Of a DNA stretch of 64,000 nucleotides, positions 44,736 through 54,941 are shown in pieces (position 1 is the stretch's first letter; each line of letters opens with the position of its first letter). The stretch lies in the NCBI GenBank assembly GCA_030280995.1, contig JASXTE010000012.1:12250001-12314000 (forward strand), read 5' to 3'. The DNA comes from Hemileia vastatrix (lineage: Eukaryota; Basidiomycota; Pucciniomycetes; Pucciniales; Zaghouaniaceae). The notes beneath the pieces were generated by a model. It made no database searches and was not told the DNA's origin. It worked only from the letters and a program-made list of their open reading frames with translations. A program made the translations under genes and the position numbers.

Positions 44736-45861
44736 ATGAAAAAAAATAAAAATTAAATCTTAAAATTCATTAAAATAAAATCTTAAAAAATCAATAATTC
44801 CTTTAGTTTTCTTTCATTTCTCCTTTCAAACTTTTTTTTTCTTTTCCCTTATTTTTTTTTCTTTGACCTATCAAATTTTTTAACAAACTCAATAAGACTC
44901 TCTTTCTCAAACTTCACTTCAACCTTTAATCTCTCTTTTAAAATTCTTCAAAGTAATTACTTCTTTCTTTCAAATTATTTTTTCAAAACTATATTTTTTC
45001 TTCTTCTTTCTTTTCAAATAACCAATATTCCTCAAAAACTTCAATAAATAAACTTTCACAAATAACAAATTTTTCTCTCATTAAATTTTCATTTCAAAAG
45101 AAATAGTTTCAATCAACTAATTTTTTCTCTTCTTACTTAAATTTTTTCTTTTTTAAAATTAAACTAAAATTTCCTCAAACATTCTTTTTTTTCTTTTTTC
45201 CTTTTTCATTTTCTTTTTCAAAATCTTATAAAATATATATTAAAATTTCAATTAAAACAACAAAATAAAATAAATAAAAAAATAAAAATTAAATCTTAAT
45301 GAAAAAAAATAAAAATTAAATCTTAAAATTCATTAAAATAAAATCTTAAAAAATCAATAATTCCTTTAGTTTTCTTTCATTTCTCCTTTCAAACTTTTTT
45401 TTTCTTTTCCCTTATTTTTTTTTTCTTTGACCTATCAAATTTTTTAACAAACTCAATAAGACTCTCTTTCTCAAACTTCACTTCAACCTTTAATCTCTCT
45501 TTTAAAATTCTTCAAGCAAATTACTTCTTTCTTTCAAATTCTTTTTCAAAACTATATTTTTTTTCTTCTTTCTTTTCAAATAACCAAAATTCCTCAAAAA
45601 ACTTCAATAAATAAACTTTCACGAAAAAAATTTTTTTCTCTCATTAAATTTTCATTTCAAAAGAAATTTTTTCAATCAACTACTTTTTTTCTCTTCTTAC
45701 TTAAATTTTTTCTTTTTCAAACTTAAACTAAAATTTCCTCAGACATTCTTTTTTTTTTCTTTTTTCCTTTTTCTTTTTCTTTTTCTTTTTCTTTTTCTTT
45801 TTCAAAATCTTATAAAATATATATTAAAATTTCAATTAAAAAAACAAAATAAAATAAATAC
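44736..45861. repeat. 563-bp tandem duplication in the element D 3' region
   Basis: Copy 1 is 44736-45298 and copy 2 is 45299-45861. Phrases such as TTCCTTTAGTTTTCTTTCAT recur exactly 563 bp apart (44798 and 45361). Both are pyrimidine-rich on the plus strand. Copy 2 has an added CTTTTT run at about 45766-45805. Small indels distinguish the copies. Confidence 0.88.
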
Positions 45862-46841
45862 ATAAATTTCTTTCTATTTTTTCTTTTTTCCTTTCTTTCT
45901 TTTTTTTTCTCTTTCCATTTCAAAATTTTCTCCTGTATTTTTTCCCAAACCAATTTCTTCATTTTTTCCAAAACCACCCTTATTTCCATTCTGAATCTCT
46001 CAAATACCTCCTCCTCTCCTACTGGTACCACTTCTCCAATCTCCAGTAATTCTTTTGCCACATCAAAGGAGGGGGCATCAACAATCTTGTCAATCTTATC
46101 ACTTAAATTTTTGATGAATCGAGCTCGTTGACCCTGCTAAGATTTCTTTGACCATACCTGGTCAAGGGTTTCCTCGTTATCCTCCCTTGAATCAACCACC
46201 AGTTGACTTGCCTCAATTGGCAGCAATGGCGCAGCTTCCGCAATGAAATCTGAATTCTAAAAACATATTTTCATCAGTAACAAAGTTTTTGAAATAAAAA
46301 AAAGGAGACTTACTTCAAAAAACAGGTCAGCCTCTAAAAATAACTTCGGGGTGACCTCCACTGTCACTTCCTTCTCTTCTTCATCATCTTTGATGACCAT
46401 CCGCTACTTCTTCGGTGTCCGCCTCAAGAAGGGGACTTCATCCTCATCCTCTTCCACCCCTCGTCTTTTACCTGTGGCCTGGGTTACCCAGGCTGCCACG
46501 GTATCCTCGACCTCCTCCTCAACCGCTTCCACCAACCAATCGTCCCCAACCAACACGTCCCAGATGTGTTCAACCACCTCTTTGGTCATCGGGATTACCC
46601 AGTATTTAGTTTTGGTAAACTGTCAATCAATGTCCACGTTTTTTGATAGGGCATCACACGTCACCCGTCTCCAGCGGAAAACCTCACATTTCTGGCAAGG
46701 ACCTCGTGTAGCCGTGCTTTTGATGCAAAAATATTCCATTGATTCTCAGGCCGTGCAGGCTTGGAAGTATTTCCAGATAACAATTCCACAATCCGCTTTG
46801 GGGTGTGGAGGCATGGGAGTTGGGGTAGGACAAGTCGACAT
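45810..46841 (-). pseudogene. Antisense spliced gene of element D, unknown function
   Basis: ATG at 46841 opens MSTCPTPTPMPPHPKADCGI, then VIWKYFQACTA(stop)ESMEYF and RGPCQKCEVFRWRRVTCDAL with a CxxC. EVVEHIWDVLVGDDWLVEAV and an acidic region (EEDEDEVPFLRRTPKK) follow. Exon 1 (46841-46314, 176 codons) ends at GAA. A GTAAGT...TTTTAG intron (46313-46257) is removed in phase 0. Exon 2 continues NSDFIAEAAPLLPIEASQLV, then a helical end (EVFERFRMEIRVVLEKMKKL) and a Lys-rich tail to 45810. Four TGA/TAG stops are present but no shift. It lies between pol and the 3' LTR, opposite to pol. The family is not identified; rust genomes may hold many copies. It shows no signal peptide or membrane segment. 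Confidence 0.68.
46257..46313 (-). other. 57-bp spliceosomal intron in the element D antisense gene
   Basis: On the minus strand it begins GTAAGTCTCC and ends ATGTTTTTTAG, with TTACTGATG about 25 bases before the 3' end as a possible branch site. Removing it joins the two exons without a frame change. The size and signals fit basidiomycete introns. Confidence 0.75.
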
Positions 46842-46921
46842 AATAAATAGAAAAGAATTAAAAAAAGAGTTGAGAGAAAGTAGTGTGGGAAGAATACGTC
46901 TCACGCTCAACGGATCTTGCG

Positions 46922-46928
46922 TTTTATA
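46922..46928 (-). promoter_or_regulatory. TATA box for the element D antisense gene
   Basis: On the minus strand GTATAAAACGC lies about 80 bp before the ATG at 46841 and just inside the 3' LTR boundary (46939). Its position suits a core promoter of the antisense gene. It occupies the place where a polypurine tract would be expected for element D, and no good tract is visible there. Confidence 0.5.
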
Positions 46929-46938
46929 CTTGGGCATC

Positions 46939-47747
46939 TGTCACGCACTACGTGACACTTGAGGCAAAAGCAGCTCATTAAATCAATAATACAAAGGTCT
47001 AAATCCATACTCGAAGCGCAGAAAACAATTCTACATAGCAACTGCAACTTTCCTTTGTGTACTCACTATTCAACTGCACTAGTCTAAACATTAAATCTAA
47101 ATTAGTCAATCTTTCAATAGTGTGTTTAGCATTTTTTTCAATAAGCAACACACAGCGCAATAGTTAATGTAATATTCCGCTAAAAGGTTTATTAAGTATC
47201 TGTGGGTTATTAACAGGGGCAGTGAGAATGGACGGGATGGTTAGTGGAGGATTAAAGGGTTAATGGATGTTAGTGAGGAGGGTCCAGGTGTAACGGGTGT
47301 ATTTTTGCAGGTCTGTGGAGTGCGGAATGATGGATGGGTATGAGGTCAATGCAAGGAGGAGGAATGGATATAAAAGGGGTTGGATTTTCGCTCGATATTT
47401 CTTTAGAATTAAATTATAAAACGTATATATAGTTAATAGTGGTAAAGCTTCAGGTTAAATCATTATTATTGTACATTTCCTTATTTTTCTCAGAAATCAT
47501 TTCTAAAACTTAAAACTTTGATTATTGAGTTTCCAACCCTTTGTGAGATCTTAAGAATATTAATATTACCTTTAAAATATATTAGAATTCTTATTGAAAA
47601 TATCTCAAAGCAGTAGCTATTCCTTTGAGTCATCTTTGAATCACTTCCTTGAACATTTCCTCTGTGCTCCAAAGATGCTTCTAAACTACTCCCTCCATCT
47701 CTCTTCCAGGAAGGCCCTAGACCTTGTGCATAGGTTGTCCAGTGACA
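46939..47747 (+). repeat. 3' LTR of element D
   Basis: 809 bp, equal in length to the 5' LTR, starting TGTCACGCACTACGTGACAC and ending CCAGTGACA, followed by the target duplication TTCCA. Confidence 0.95.
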
Positions 47748-47969
47748 TTCCAGTGGTCATCAAGAAGTTGTTTTCTTAGGTTCTTCTCAAATTCATTCAA
47801 TGGCCCATGAAGAGCAAAGGCCTTAAGCATGTTTGAACACATCATTCTTAGATTTTGCTTTGTATCAGCCTAAACCAGTTTCAATGTGGTTTCTAGTGGT
47901 TTTTAAATCCCAATAGGGTGCAGTAAAACAAGAAAGGTCTGATTGGTCAAAATATGGGGATCCATCCAT
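47748..47969 (-). pseudogene. N-terminal part of the antisense gene in unit 2 (deleted copy)
   Basis: From ATG at 47969: MDGSPYFDQSDLSCFTAP, matching the unit 1 protein start. The text then jumps across a deletion of about 1.1 kb to the C-terminal block (near ETTLKL...; plus strand CAATGTGGTTTCTAGTGG). Element D then interrupts it. It is not functional but confirms the start of the intact relative. Confidence 0.65.
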
Positions 47970-48119
47970 GATCTGTGAGGAGAAAGAAAAGAAGAGAAAA
48001 GAGATAAGAAAAAAAATTTTATCAGTGATGGGTAGATGATGAAGAGAAAGTGGAAGTTCTGTAGGTTGGTTGCGGAGTATCATGCATGGAATTGGCTCTG
48101 TCTTTTTATGCAAAGTGTG

Positions 48120-48265
48120 GAAAGTCCATCAAGACTTTAAACTGAAAACTGTGGTCAGTCCATTGGGTCTTTAAACTGAAGAATGGTATATTCTCCCAAG
48201 ACTATATACTGACGATGGTTTGATGTTTAAGTCCTTCAGGACTATAAACTGATAATGTGGTGTTG
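48120..48265 (+). repeat. 35-nt imperfect repeats (AAGACTxTAAACTGA), unit 2
   Basis: Counterpart of 26806-26950, with the uninterrupted left edge AAAGTCCATCAAGACTTTA that shows the empty H1 target site. Confidence 0.65.
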
Positions 48266-48320
48266 GTGTAATTATGGATGAGGGAATCAAAAGGGGGAGT
48301 CTCTGAATTTAGTTAAGGCA

Positions 48321-49280
48321 AGTGTGAGGGTAACTGATGAGCTGGCTGCTCTGTAGAAAAGATACCCTAAAATGTTAGTTTTTTTCTTTGGTATTTAATG
48401 GTTTGATCTCTGGTTTGTTATTTATGATTTAGTTTTTGATTCCCCCAAGAATATAAAATGAGGGCTGATAGTCTTCTGAGACTTAAAATTGAGGATGAGT
48501 CCCCCAAGACTGTAAAACAAGGAATTTCTTATGATTGGCTACATTCAGGAATTCTGCAGAGTGATCAAGCATTTTCATTTCTAATTCAAAAAGTTCAATC
48601 AAGAATAATGTGGCAGAAGAGAATAAAGGAATGAAACAAAGTTTTCAGCATTAGCCTAGAACTGGTGGATGAGGTGTTTCCTTTTCTCAAGGTCCTGTGG
48701 ATTTCTAGTATGAGTGGATTGAAAGTAGCTTAGTAGGAGGTATTTTTATTTTGAGGAGTTTTGTTGGAACTTGGCCTTGATGGTGGTTAAGTAGTTAGTA
48801 GTTGGTGGTTCAATGGATCCTACATTCTTATCATCACTGTCAGTAGATGGAGGAATTAAGAAGTCATCAGTTTTAAAAGTAGACAGAAGGAATAAAAGTT
48901 TTTTTTACCATCAGATGGACCAAGCATGGTGGTATTGATTTCTGTACTGGTACTCTTTTTTGAAGCTTGTATTTTGTTGACTAATCTAGATATCAGGATG
49001 GATGGCCTGGATTTTTTGGTGCTGGTGGAAGACGGACCAGCTTGAGGTGGAGGTGAAGCTGTTGAAGATGTTAGTGGACCAGGTCTGAAGCAAGTCTTCT
49101 TTCTATATTGGCAGACATCATAGGAGGCTCTGTATGTATGAGCTGGTAGTGTGATGGTGCAGATTCAATTTTTGTCAATGCAGTTTTGGAAAGGGCCCAT
49201 GTCAAGGCAGATTTTGAAAGAAAGCTGAACATGTTGGATCTGATTAGGGAGAATGTTGAGATTCTCAATTGGAGAGAGAA
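48321..49280. other. End of element A internal region: partial unit 3, antisense frame and polypurine tract
   Basis: Begins with the unit phrase AGTGTGAGGGTAACTGATGA, which soon diverges. On the minus strand, about 49090-48893, a Ser/Thr/Pro-rich frame reads RPGPLTSSTASPPPQAGPSS and KKSRPSILISRLVNKIQASK before decaying. A neighbouring frame is open from 49268. This may be another piece of an antisense gene, but it is too broken to define. The region ends with GGAGAGAGAA (49271-49280), a polypurine tract directly before the 3' LTR. Confidence 0.5.
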
Positions 49281-50332
49281 TGTGGTCTTCCAAAATTAGA
49301 AGAGGACTATGTTGGTATTTTTGGAGCTTTTTGTGTATGTCTTAATTAAAATTGGTCAAAGAATTAGGGATTATTTTGGTTATATTCAGTGAATTTTGGG
49401 ACTATGGATATGTAGGTACTACTTTTGGATAGCCTCAGATTTTATCTATATTTTATGTCTTGATGATATTCTTCATATTCCAAGTTTTAAGGGGTCATTT
49501 CCTCATTTTTAATTTCTAAAAGATAGCTGTTTAAATTTTTTATGGGCTAACCTTAAGTCTTAGGGTTAGTGCTTAGTAACATTGAGTAGAGTTAACTTTG
49601 CTCTATATTTCATGTCACAGTGTTGTCATAACTTAATTTTGTGTTTTAAGGGTTTTATTAGTCCTGGTAGATTTTTCTAAGTATTTTGAACTTTGTTGGA
49701 GGTTTTTGGTGGTTTTCTGGCTTCAGGGAGGTCTGCTCACCTTGGTTATAGAAGGCTGGGGAGATTTTCTAGAGAGTTTTTATTCAAATTGGCTGTCAAA
49801 AGTGCCAAATTAGCTGCTGTGCATGTGTTTTTATATAGGGTGTCTGTGTTTACATACTAAATAAGATAGTTTGGCACAACTTTAATTATCATAAATCCAT
49901 CTTGTAGTTATATCATTGTTTCTCACTCAGTTTTTACTGTTTTCTGGCCACAATTGGCTTTGTTTGTTGCAAGGTTAGTTCTTCATTTAAATCAACTTTG
50001 GCAACTGATTTCTCTGTTGTAGCTTTGCAACCTACATCAGGTATTTTTACTGTGTTTGTGCAACAAGTGCACTGTGCCTTTGGTTTCTGGTGTGGACTTA
50101 TCTGCATTTCAGGTTTTCAGGTTCTTTAGTTCTCAGTGGTCTAATATTGGCTACTTTCTTGACTTTTAAAGCAGTCAAGAAGTGTGTTGGAAGAATTATA
50201 GTAGCAGTCTCTAATTTTCTGTAGAAAATAAATCTCACCTGGTATTTCTCAAAAGGACAGGAGTCTTTCTCTCCAGTTTTACTCCAACTCCCTTGGTCAA
50301 GGCCTATAGTTAGTACTATAGAATTATATACA
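49281..50332 (+). repeat. 3' LTR of element A
   Basis: 1052 bp, starting TGTGGTCTTCCAAAATTAGA and ending GAATTATATACA. It matches the 5' LTR with scattered differences. The Harbinger frame begins straight after it. Confidence 0.88.
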
Positions 50333-50440
50333 GTGTTATAATCCATAATATCCTAGCTGATTTGAACAATGAGTGGAATTATCTTTATAAAGAAGATGAT
50401 CCTGAACCTGCACCAGTTCTCCCTGCCATTAATTCCCAAA
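50333..50440 (+). pseudogene. PIF/Harbinger transposase, C-terminal part
   Basis: The frame reads VIIHNILADLNNEWNYLYKE then DDPEPAPVLPAIN. This is the usual end of HARBI1-like transposases (CVxLHNxL..), and it continues MTC at 6158 in the same phase. Similarity stops around PAIN. No terminal inverted repeat is found, so the borders of the original transposon are unknown. Confidence 0.85.
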
Positions 50441-50907
50441 ACATTCTTTTCACTGGCATATTCTCTGTCATTATGCCTTTTACTCTCCAATATTTCTCTT
50501 CACCACCCTTTTAAATTATTTTTCCATACTCTCCCAATTTTCAACTTCCTTGTTTTTTTCACTTGTGTTATTTTCATGTTCCATGTTTTATTCACTTGTG
50601 TTGGTTATTTAAATTTTTTGAATAACTAGAATTTAGAAGTTGCTGTCAATTCTTTTTTTTGGATGTCTCATTTGTTTCATTTCATCAGCTCAACATGATA
50701 TTGCATATTTTCTGCAATCACATTATTTTTCACTGTTTCATTTTTTCATTAATTTCTTATATCCATTTACTCCTCTCCTCAAAAATCCCTCAAATATTTT
50801 TAATTCTTTTATTTTCTTATCTCATCTCTCCAGGTAAGTAATTCTTTTTCTTATTTTTAATTTTTTTACTTGCTAATAACATATTTTTTCTCCTTTTTTC
50901 TCATACA
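50441..50907. other. T-rich non-coding stretch
   Basis: Pyrimidine-rich DNA with hydrophobic open frames produced by composition. A CCAGGTAAGT at about 50830 looks like a splice donor, but nothing supports an exon. It continues in character beyond the Copia element (55665 onward), so Copia inserted into this T-rich region. Confidence 0.5.
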
Positions 50908-51010
50908 TGAGAACAACAGGTATAGAAGCAAATTTTATATAACGAATAAGTACACGATGTTTAAGTTAAGCTGATTAACTAATGAGCGGATTCTAATTAT
51001 TACTCTAACA
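50908..51010 (-). repeat. 3' LTR (or its first part) of the Copia element
   Basis: Matches 55562-55664 with about four differences. Shared sequence continues a few bases past the CA end (CATACA on the plus strand) before the copies diverge. Confidence 0.75.
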
Positions 51011-51128
51011 CCCCCACATGCTCATTGCTTCAATCTAATAAACCTACAAGATTAAAAAACTCCATGTGTTTATGACGACGTAGGGACTTAGTCAAAAGAT
51101 CTGCAATCATATCATTTGTGGATACATA

Positions 51129-54100
51129 CTAAATGTTTGATTGATTAGAAGTTACAAGTTCCCTAAGCCAATGAAGTCGTAAGTTGATGTGTCTAGTTCT
51201 ATGTTGATATAAAGGGTTTTTGAAAAGCGCAATCTCCCCTTGATTATCATTACAGATGGCAGGAGGATTATTTGGGATGTTTAAGCCGTAAAATAATTGA
51301 GTGAACCAAACCGTATCTTGGACAGCTTCGGACATTGCCCAATATTCAGCTTCTGTTTTAGACAGTGCAACTACTTGTTTTTTACTAGAACGCCAACCAA
51401 GGAGGCCATTATGGAAGATCATTGAGCCTGAAGTAGACTTACAACCAACGGAAGACCCCCAATCAGCATCAGCAAAACCAGTAAGATTACAATCATTATT
51501 GACACCTCCCAATTTGAGATTAAAATTATTAGTTTTGCGGAGATATTGTAATACATGTTTGAAATGTTGTACGTGTTCATTTGATGGTGAGTTTAGGAAC
51601 TGAGATAGGGTACTGGCCGCATATGCGAGATCGGGCCGTGAACACAAAACTAGGTAATGAAGTAGACTAATAGCTCTGCGGTAATCAAAATCGCAAATAG
51701 GTTCATCAGGAATTTTAGGGGTTAGTTTTGCGTTAGGTACCAATGGAGTTGAAGTTGGACGACAATCAAAAATTTTGTATTCTTTTAACATATTGGTGAT
51801 GTAAAGAGGTTGAGAAATGTAAATTTCTTTCTTGTCTATGTTTCCGGTTACTTTCATGCCAAGTATCCAAGAGATTTCACCCTGGTCATCCATTTCAAAT
51901 TGATTCATAAGGGCCTGTTTCATGGGTAAAATATTTATACCACAGATTACCAGATCATCCACATGGATGAAGATATGACAGGGGTTATCCACTTGATTGT
52001 TAGAAAATAAACATGGATCGGCAGGGTTAGGATGAAAATTTAGGGAAGAGAAGAAGTCTTTGAGCCTTTTGTACCAACACCGAGGACTTTGTTTTAGGCC
52101 ATAAAGGGATTTTTCAAGCTTGATACAGGAGTCAGAGGATCGAGTCCCAGAAAATCCTTCAGGAAAGCGAATACAGACGTCTTCTTCAGGAACCCCATGG
52201 AGGAAAGCAGTTTTGACATCCATTTGGTGGATTTCAAAATTTTTACAAGCTGATAAACTCAAAAGGGTTCGAAGAGAAGATTATCTGCCGGTTGGAGCAA
52301 AGGTATCATTATAATTGATTCCTTCGGTTTGAGCAAAACCCTTAACAAAAAGACAGGCCTTTAAATTTAGACAGGTTGCCGTTACTATCTAATTTCTTTT
52401 TGAAGACCCAGACAGTTCCTAAAAGGTTTCTATCTTTTGGTTTTGGAACGACTTTCCAGACTTTATGATTTTCAATGCTGGTTAATTCTGAGTTGATAGC
52501 AGCACGCCAGTGAGTGGATTTGGGACCTGATACTGCCTGTGAATACCTCCTGGGAACAACATCTTGTTGAACGACAAGGTTACAGTAATTTTTGTTACGT
52601 CTTCAGTGATTGAGAATTTTTGAAGAGTCAATGTCACTTGTAATGTTTTGAGAAGAAGGTGTGTCTTTGTTAATCCAGGTGAAGTTTTTTCCCGAAGCCA
52701 GAGGTACTGGTATAGGAGGAGTTGTTATAGAGATAACTTCCGGAGTCTGTGATTCAGTGATTTGTTCTGGATTTTGAAGTGGAGTAGAGACGTCTGGGAA
52801 GTAAGGGAAATCTAGGAACGGTATGAATAAAGGTGTAGCTTCAGTTAAGCCCTTAGCTTGAGAGAAAGAGTCATCCAAGAATTTAATGTCGTGAGTGACT
52901 ATAAATTTATCTAGTTTAGGGGAATAGATTTTGTAATTATGATGACCTTCGGCCTAACCTATAAAAATACCATATTCACCAGTGGGGTCAAATTTAGAGA
53001 GTCTTCTTTGTTTGGGGATATTGTAGATAACATTGCATTCAAAAGGGTAGCTTACCATAAGATATTTTGGCTTTTGGATCCCAGACCTCTAATGGAAATT
53101 TTCCATGTAGGGTTTTTGTAGGTGTGCAATTTAACAAATAATTAACAGTATTTACTGCTTCTCCCCACCATGATCCATCTAATTTGCATGTGATTAATAA
53201 TGCTCGGGCTTTTTTGACCAGAGTCCTATTTCCTCTCTCTGCGAATGGATTTTGCTGAGGAGAATAGGGAGCAGTGGTCAAAAGGGAGATCCCTTTTTCA
53301 ATAAGCAGCTTATCAAATGAGCTGTTGACAAATTCAACCCCATTTTCAGTTACCACCATTTTCACCCTTTTTTCAGTCTTGTTTTCAGCCAGATTTAAGA
53401 AGGTTTTTGAAATAGTTGAAAGAGTCTTATTTAAAAGAAAGAAAGTAAGTTAAACGGTACCTGGAATGACCATCAACCACTTGCAAGAAGTACTTGCTAC
53501 CTCCTTGGGAACTGGGAGAGATAGGTCTGCACAGGTCCATGTGAATTACATTTAGGAAATCCTCAGGATTTGGAAATTTTCCCGGAAACGGAAGACGGTG
53601 TGACTTTGAAGTTAGGCATGGGATACACTCGAGTTAAGAAAAATCTACATTCGGATACATGAGACTAGCGGTTACATTATTGGGATGTCCGCAAGAGTTG
53701 TGCAAATTAATGATGGATTTAGTTGAGATTAAGGAGTTGACTTCTCTGGAAAATTTGAGCGGTAATGAAAGGACATTGTCTTCAAGGGAGCACTCCACAA
53801 TGAAGTTATCATCTTCGTCAAATAGCTTAGCCGTGTTTCCACATCCTTTGATACTGAACTTTTGATGTAAAAAGCAGGCGGCCGAGATGAGGTTTGATTG
53901 TACATTGGGTACCTACAGAGCATTATTGATGGGAAAAAGCCTCTTGTTAATCAGGAGATCAACAGTTCCTGAACCCTGAGCCTGAATGGTTTCTCCATTG
54001 GCAGTGAGGAGAGATTTTGACAAAGGGAAGTGTGAGGTGAAGAATCTTTTATCATTAAAGAGGGTAAAGGATGCACCACTGTCAAGAATTGCAGTGTTGT

Positions 54101-54941
54101 TCATAGTGTTAAGAACAGAAAGAGCTTTTTCATCCCTTTGTTCTCGCTCCTTTTTCCTCCTGTGGTATTCATCTCTTTTCTCAGGGTGTAATTGAAAACA
54201 TGTGGCTTCGGAATGAGGAGCCAATGGGTTGTTCTTTCCATTAGAGCACAGGTTTTTATTTTGTACATTGAAGGCCATGCTTGTTTCAGAAGGCTCAGAT
54301 TTTCTTCTCCTCCAGTCCTTTTCAAGCTTGGTCAGGACTTCCTCAATAGAAGGTGTCTTCTTTGTTACCTTGATATTGGTAAAAATTAGATGAGACACTT
54401 TGCGGTAGGATTCAGGTAGTAGATGAAGAATGTAGAAGGTTATGATGGTAGAAAGGACTTCTCCAGAGAAAAGAGAAGGTGAAACTTCATTCAGAAGTTT
54501 AAGAGTTGAATGGAATTCCTTGATGGAAAGGGAGATATTGGACTCATCGAAGTGAATGTTGAAAAGATCGGCAATTACACTAGCACAATTTTTGGCGGAA
54601 GTTGAGGCGTAGTGTTCACGAATTTGTTCCCACAAAGAAGCAGGGTCAAATATAGATTCATCATGAATAAATCGATTATGATTTTCAGAATCAATGAAAA
54701 TGTGTAGGATAAGGGCGGTCTGCTTTTTGCAGAAATTGAAAACCTCAAGGGCATCGGCCTCAGAAGGGGCGGTGGTAGATTTGAGGAGAAATTTATCTAG
54801 ATTTTGGATTCCTAGAGCATAAAACATTTGGTTCTTCCATGAAGCATAGTTTTTGCTAGTGAGAATTTCGACTCCTTTTATTTCTGAGAATGAAGTGGTC
54901 TCCATGTTGTTCCAGTTTTTGGTAAAGATATTAGATGACAT
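51129..54941 (-). pseudogene. Copia polyprotein (gag, protease, integrase, RT, RNase H)
   Basis: ATG at 54941 opens MSSNIFTKNWNNMETTSFSE, then the UBN2-type gag (LTSKNYASWKNQMFYAL, HFDESNISLSIKEFHSTLKL). Protease: TAILDSGASFTLFNDKRFF near 54080. The GAG-pre-integrase zinc block (LHNSCGHPNNVTASLMYP, ECIPCLTSKSHR) lies at 53710-53580. Integrase: MDLCRPISP, then TENGVEFVN and APYSPQQNPFAERGNRTL. RT: HQMDVKTAFLHGVPEEDVCI, LYGLKQSPRCWYKRL and FIHVDDLVICG, where HVDD replaces YVDD. RNase H: GFADADWGSSVGCKSTSGS, SKTEAEYWAM and QHRTRHINLRLHWLREL. About 1270 codons, normal for the family, with a handful of stops and shifts (near 53910, 53630, 53370, 52890, 52600 and 52270). Confidence 0.9.

Larger units (their letters stand above)
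38898..47747 (+). mobile_element. Element D: chromovirus-type Ty3/Gypsy retrotransposon
   Basis: This is an 8850-bp element with two LTRs of 809 bp each and a perfect five-base duplication TTCCA (38893-38897 and 47748-47752). It contains gag with a zinc knuckle, protease, RT, RNase H, integrase and a C-terminal chromodomain. A minus-strand spliced gene follows between pol and the 3' LTR. In-frame stops and shifts, plus YLDN in place of YLDD, make it inactive. It is inserted in the antisense gene of unit 2 of element A. Confidence 0.95.
27001..48320 (+). repeat. Element A 3' region, tandem unit 2, split by elements C and D
   Basis: The homology with unit 1 runs 27001-27562, then 37011-38897, then 47748-48320. 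The breaks coincide with elements C and D. Compared with unit 1 it lacks about 1.1 kb of the antisense gene (the part equal to 24540-25640) and has a hugely expanded AAAAAT array. A third, partial unit begins at 48321 with AGTGTGAGGGTAACTGATGA. Confidence 0.75.
6159..50332 (+). mobile_element. Element A: K02A2.6-like Ty3/Gypsy retrotransposon expanded to 44 kb by nested insertions
   Basis: The 5' LTR (6159-7222) and 3' LTR (49281-50332) both start TGTGGTCTTCCAA and end in the same U5 segment. They lie in the same orientation as the gag-pol between them. The flanks are GCAT (6155-6158) and GTGT (50333-50336), compatible with a decayed four-base duplication. The Harbinger frame resumes in phase across the removed element. 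Inside are gag-pol in two parts (7330-11219 and 20042-22756), a long 3' region with tandem units and an antisense gene, and later insertions B, H1, C and D. Without these, A would be roughly 16 kb, of which about 1.25 kb is the AAAAAT array in its second 3' unit. The LTRs differ at about 12 of the last 201 positions by hand count. Confidence 0.88.

Noticed and set aside
46351..46962. 203-codon plus-strand frame in the element D 3' region
   Set aside because: It is Ser/Thr-rich and lies opposite the antisense exons. The minus strand has the TATA box, splice sites, CxxC motif and in-phase exons, so the plus frame is taken as a shadow.
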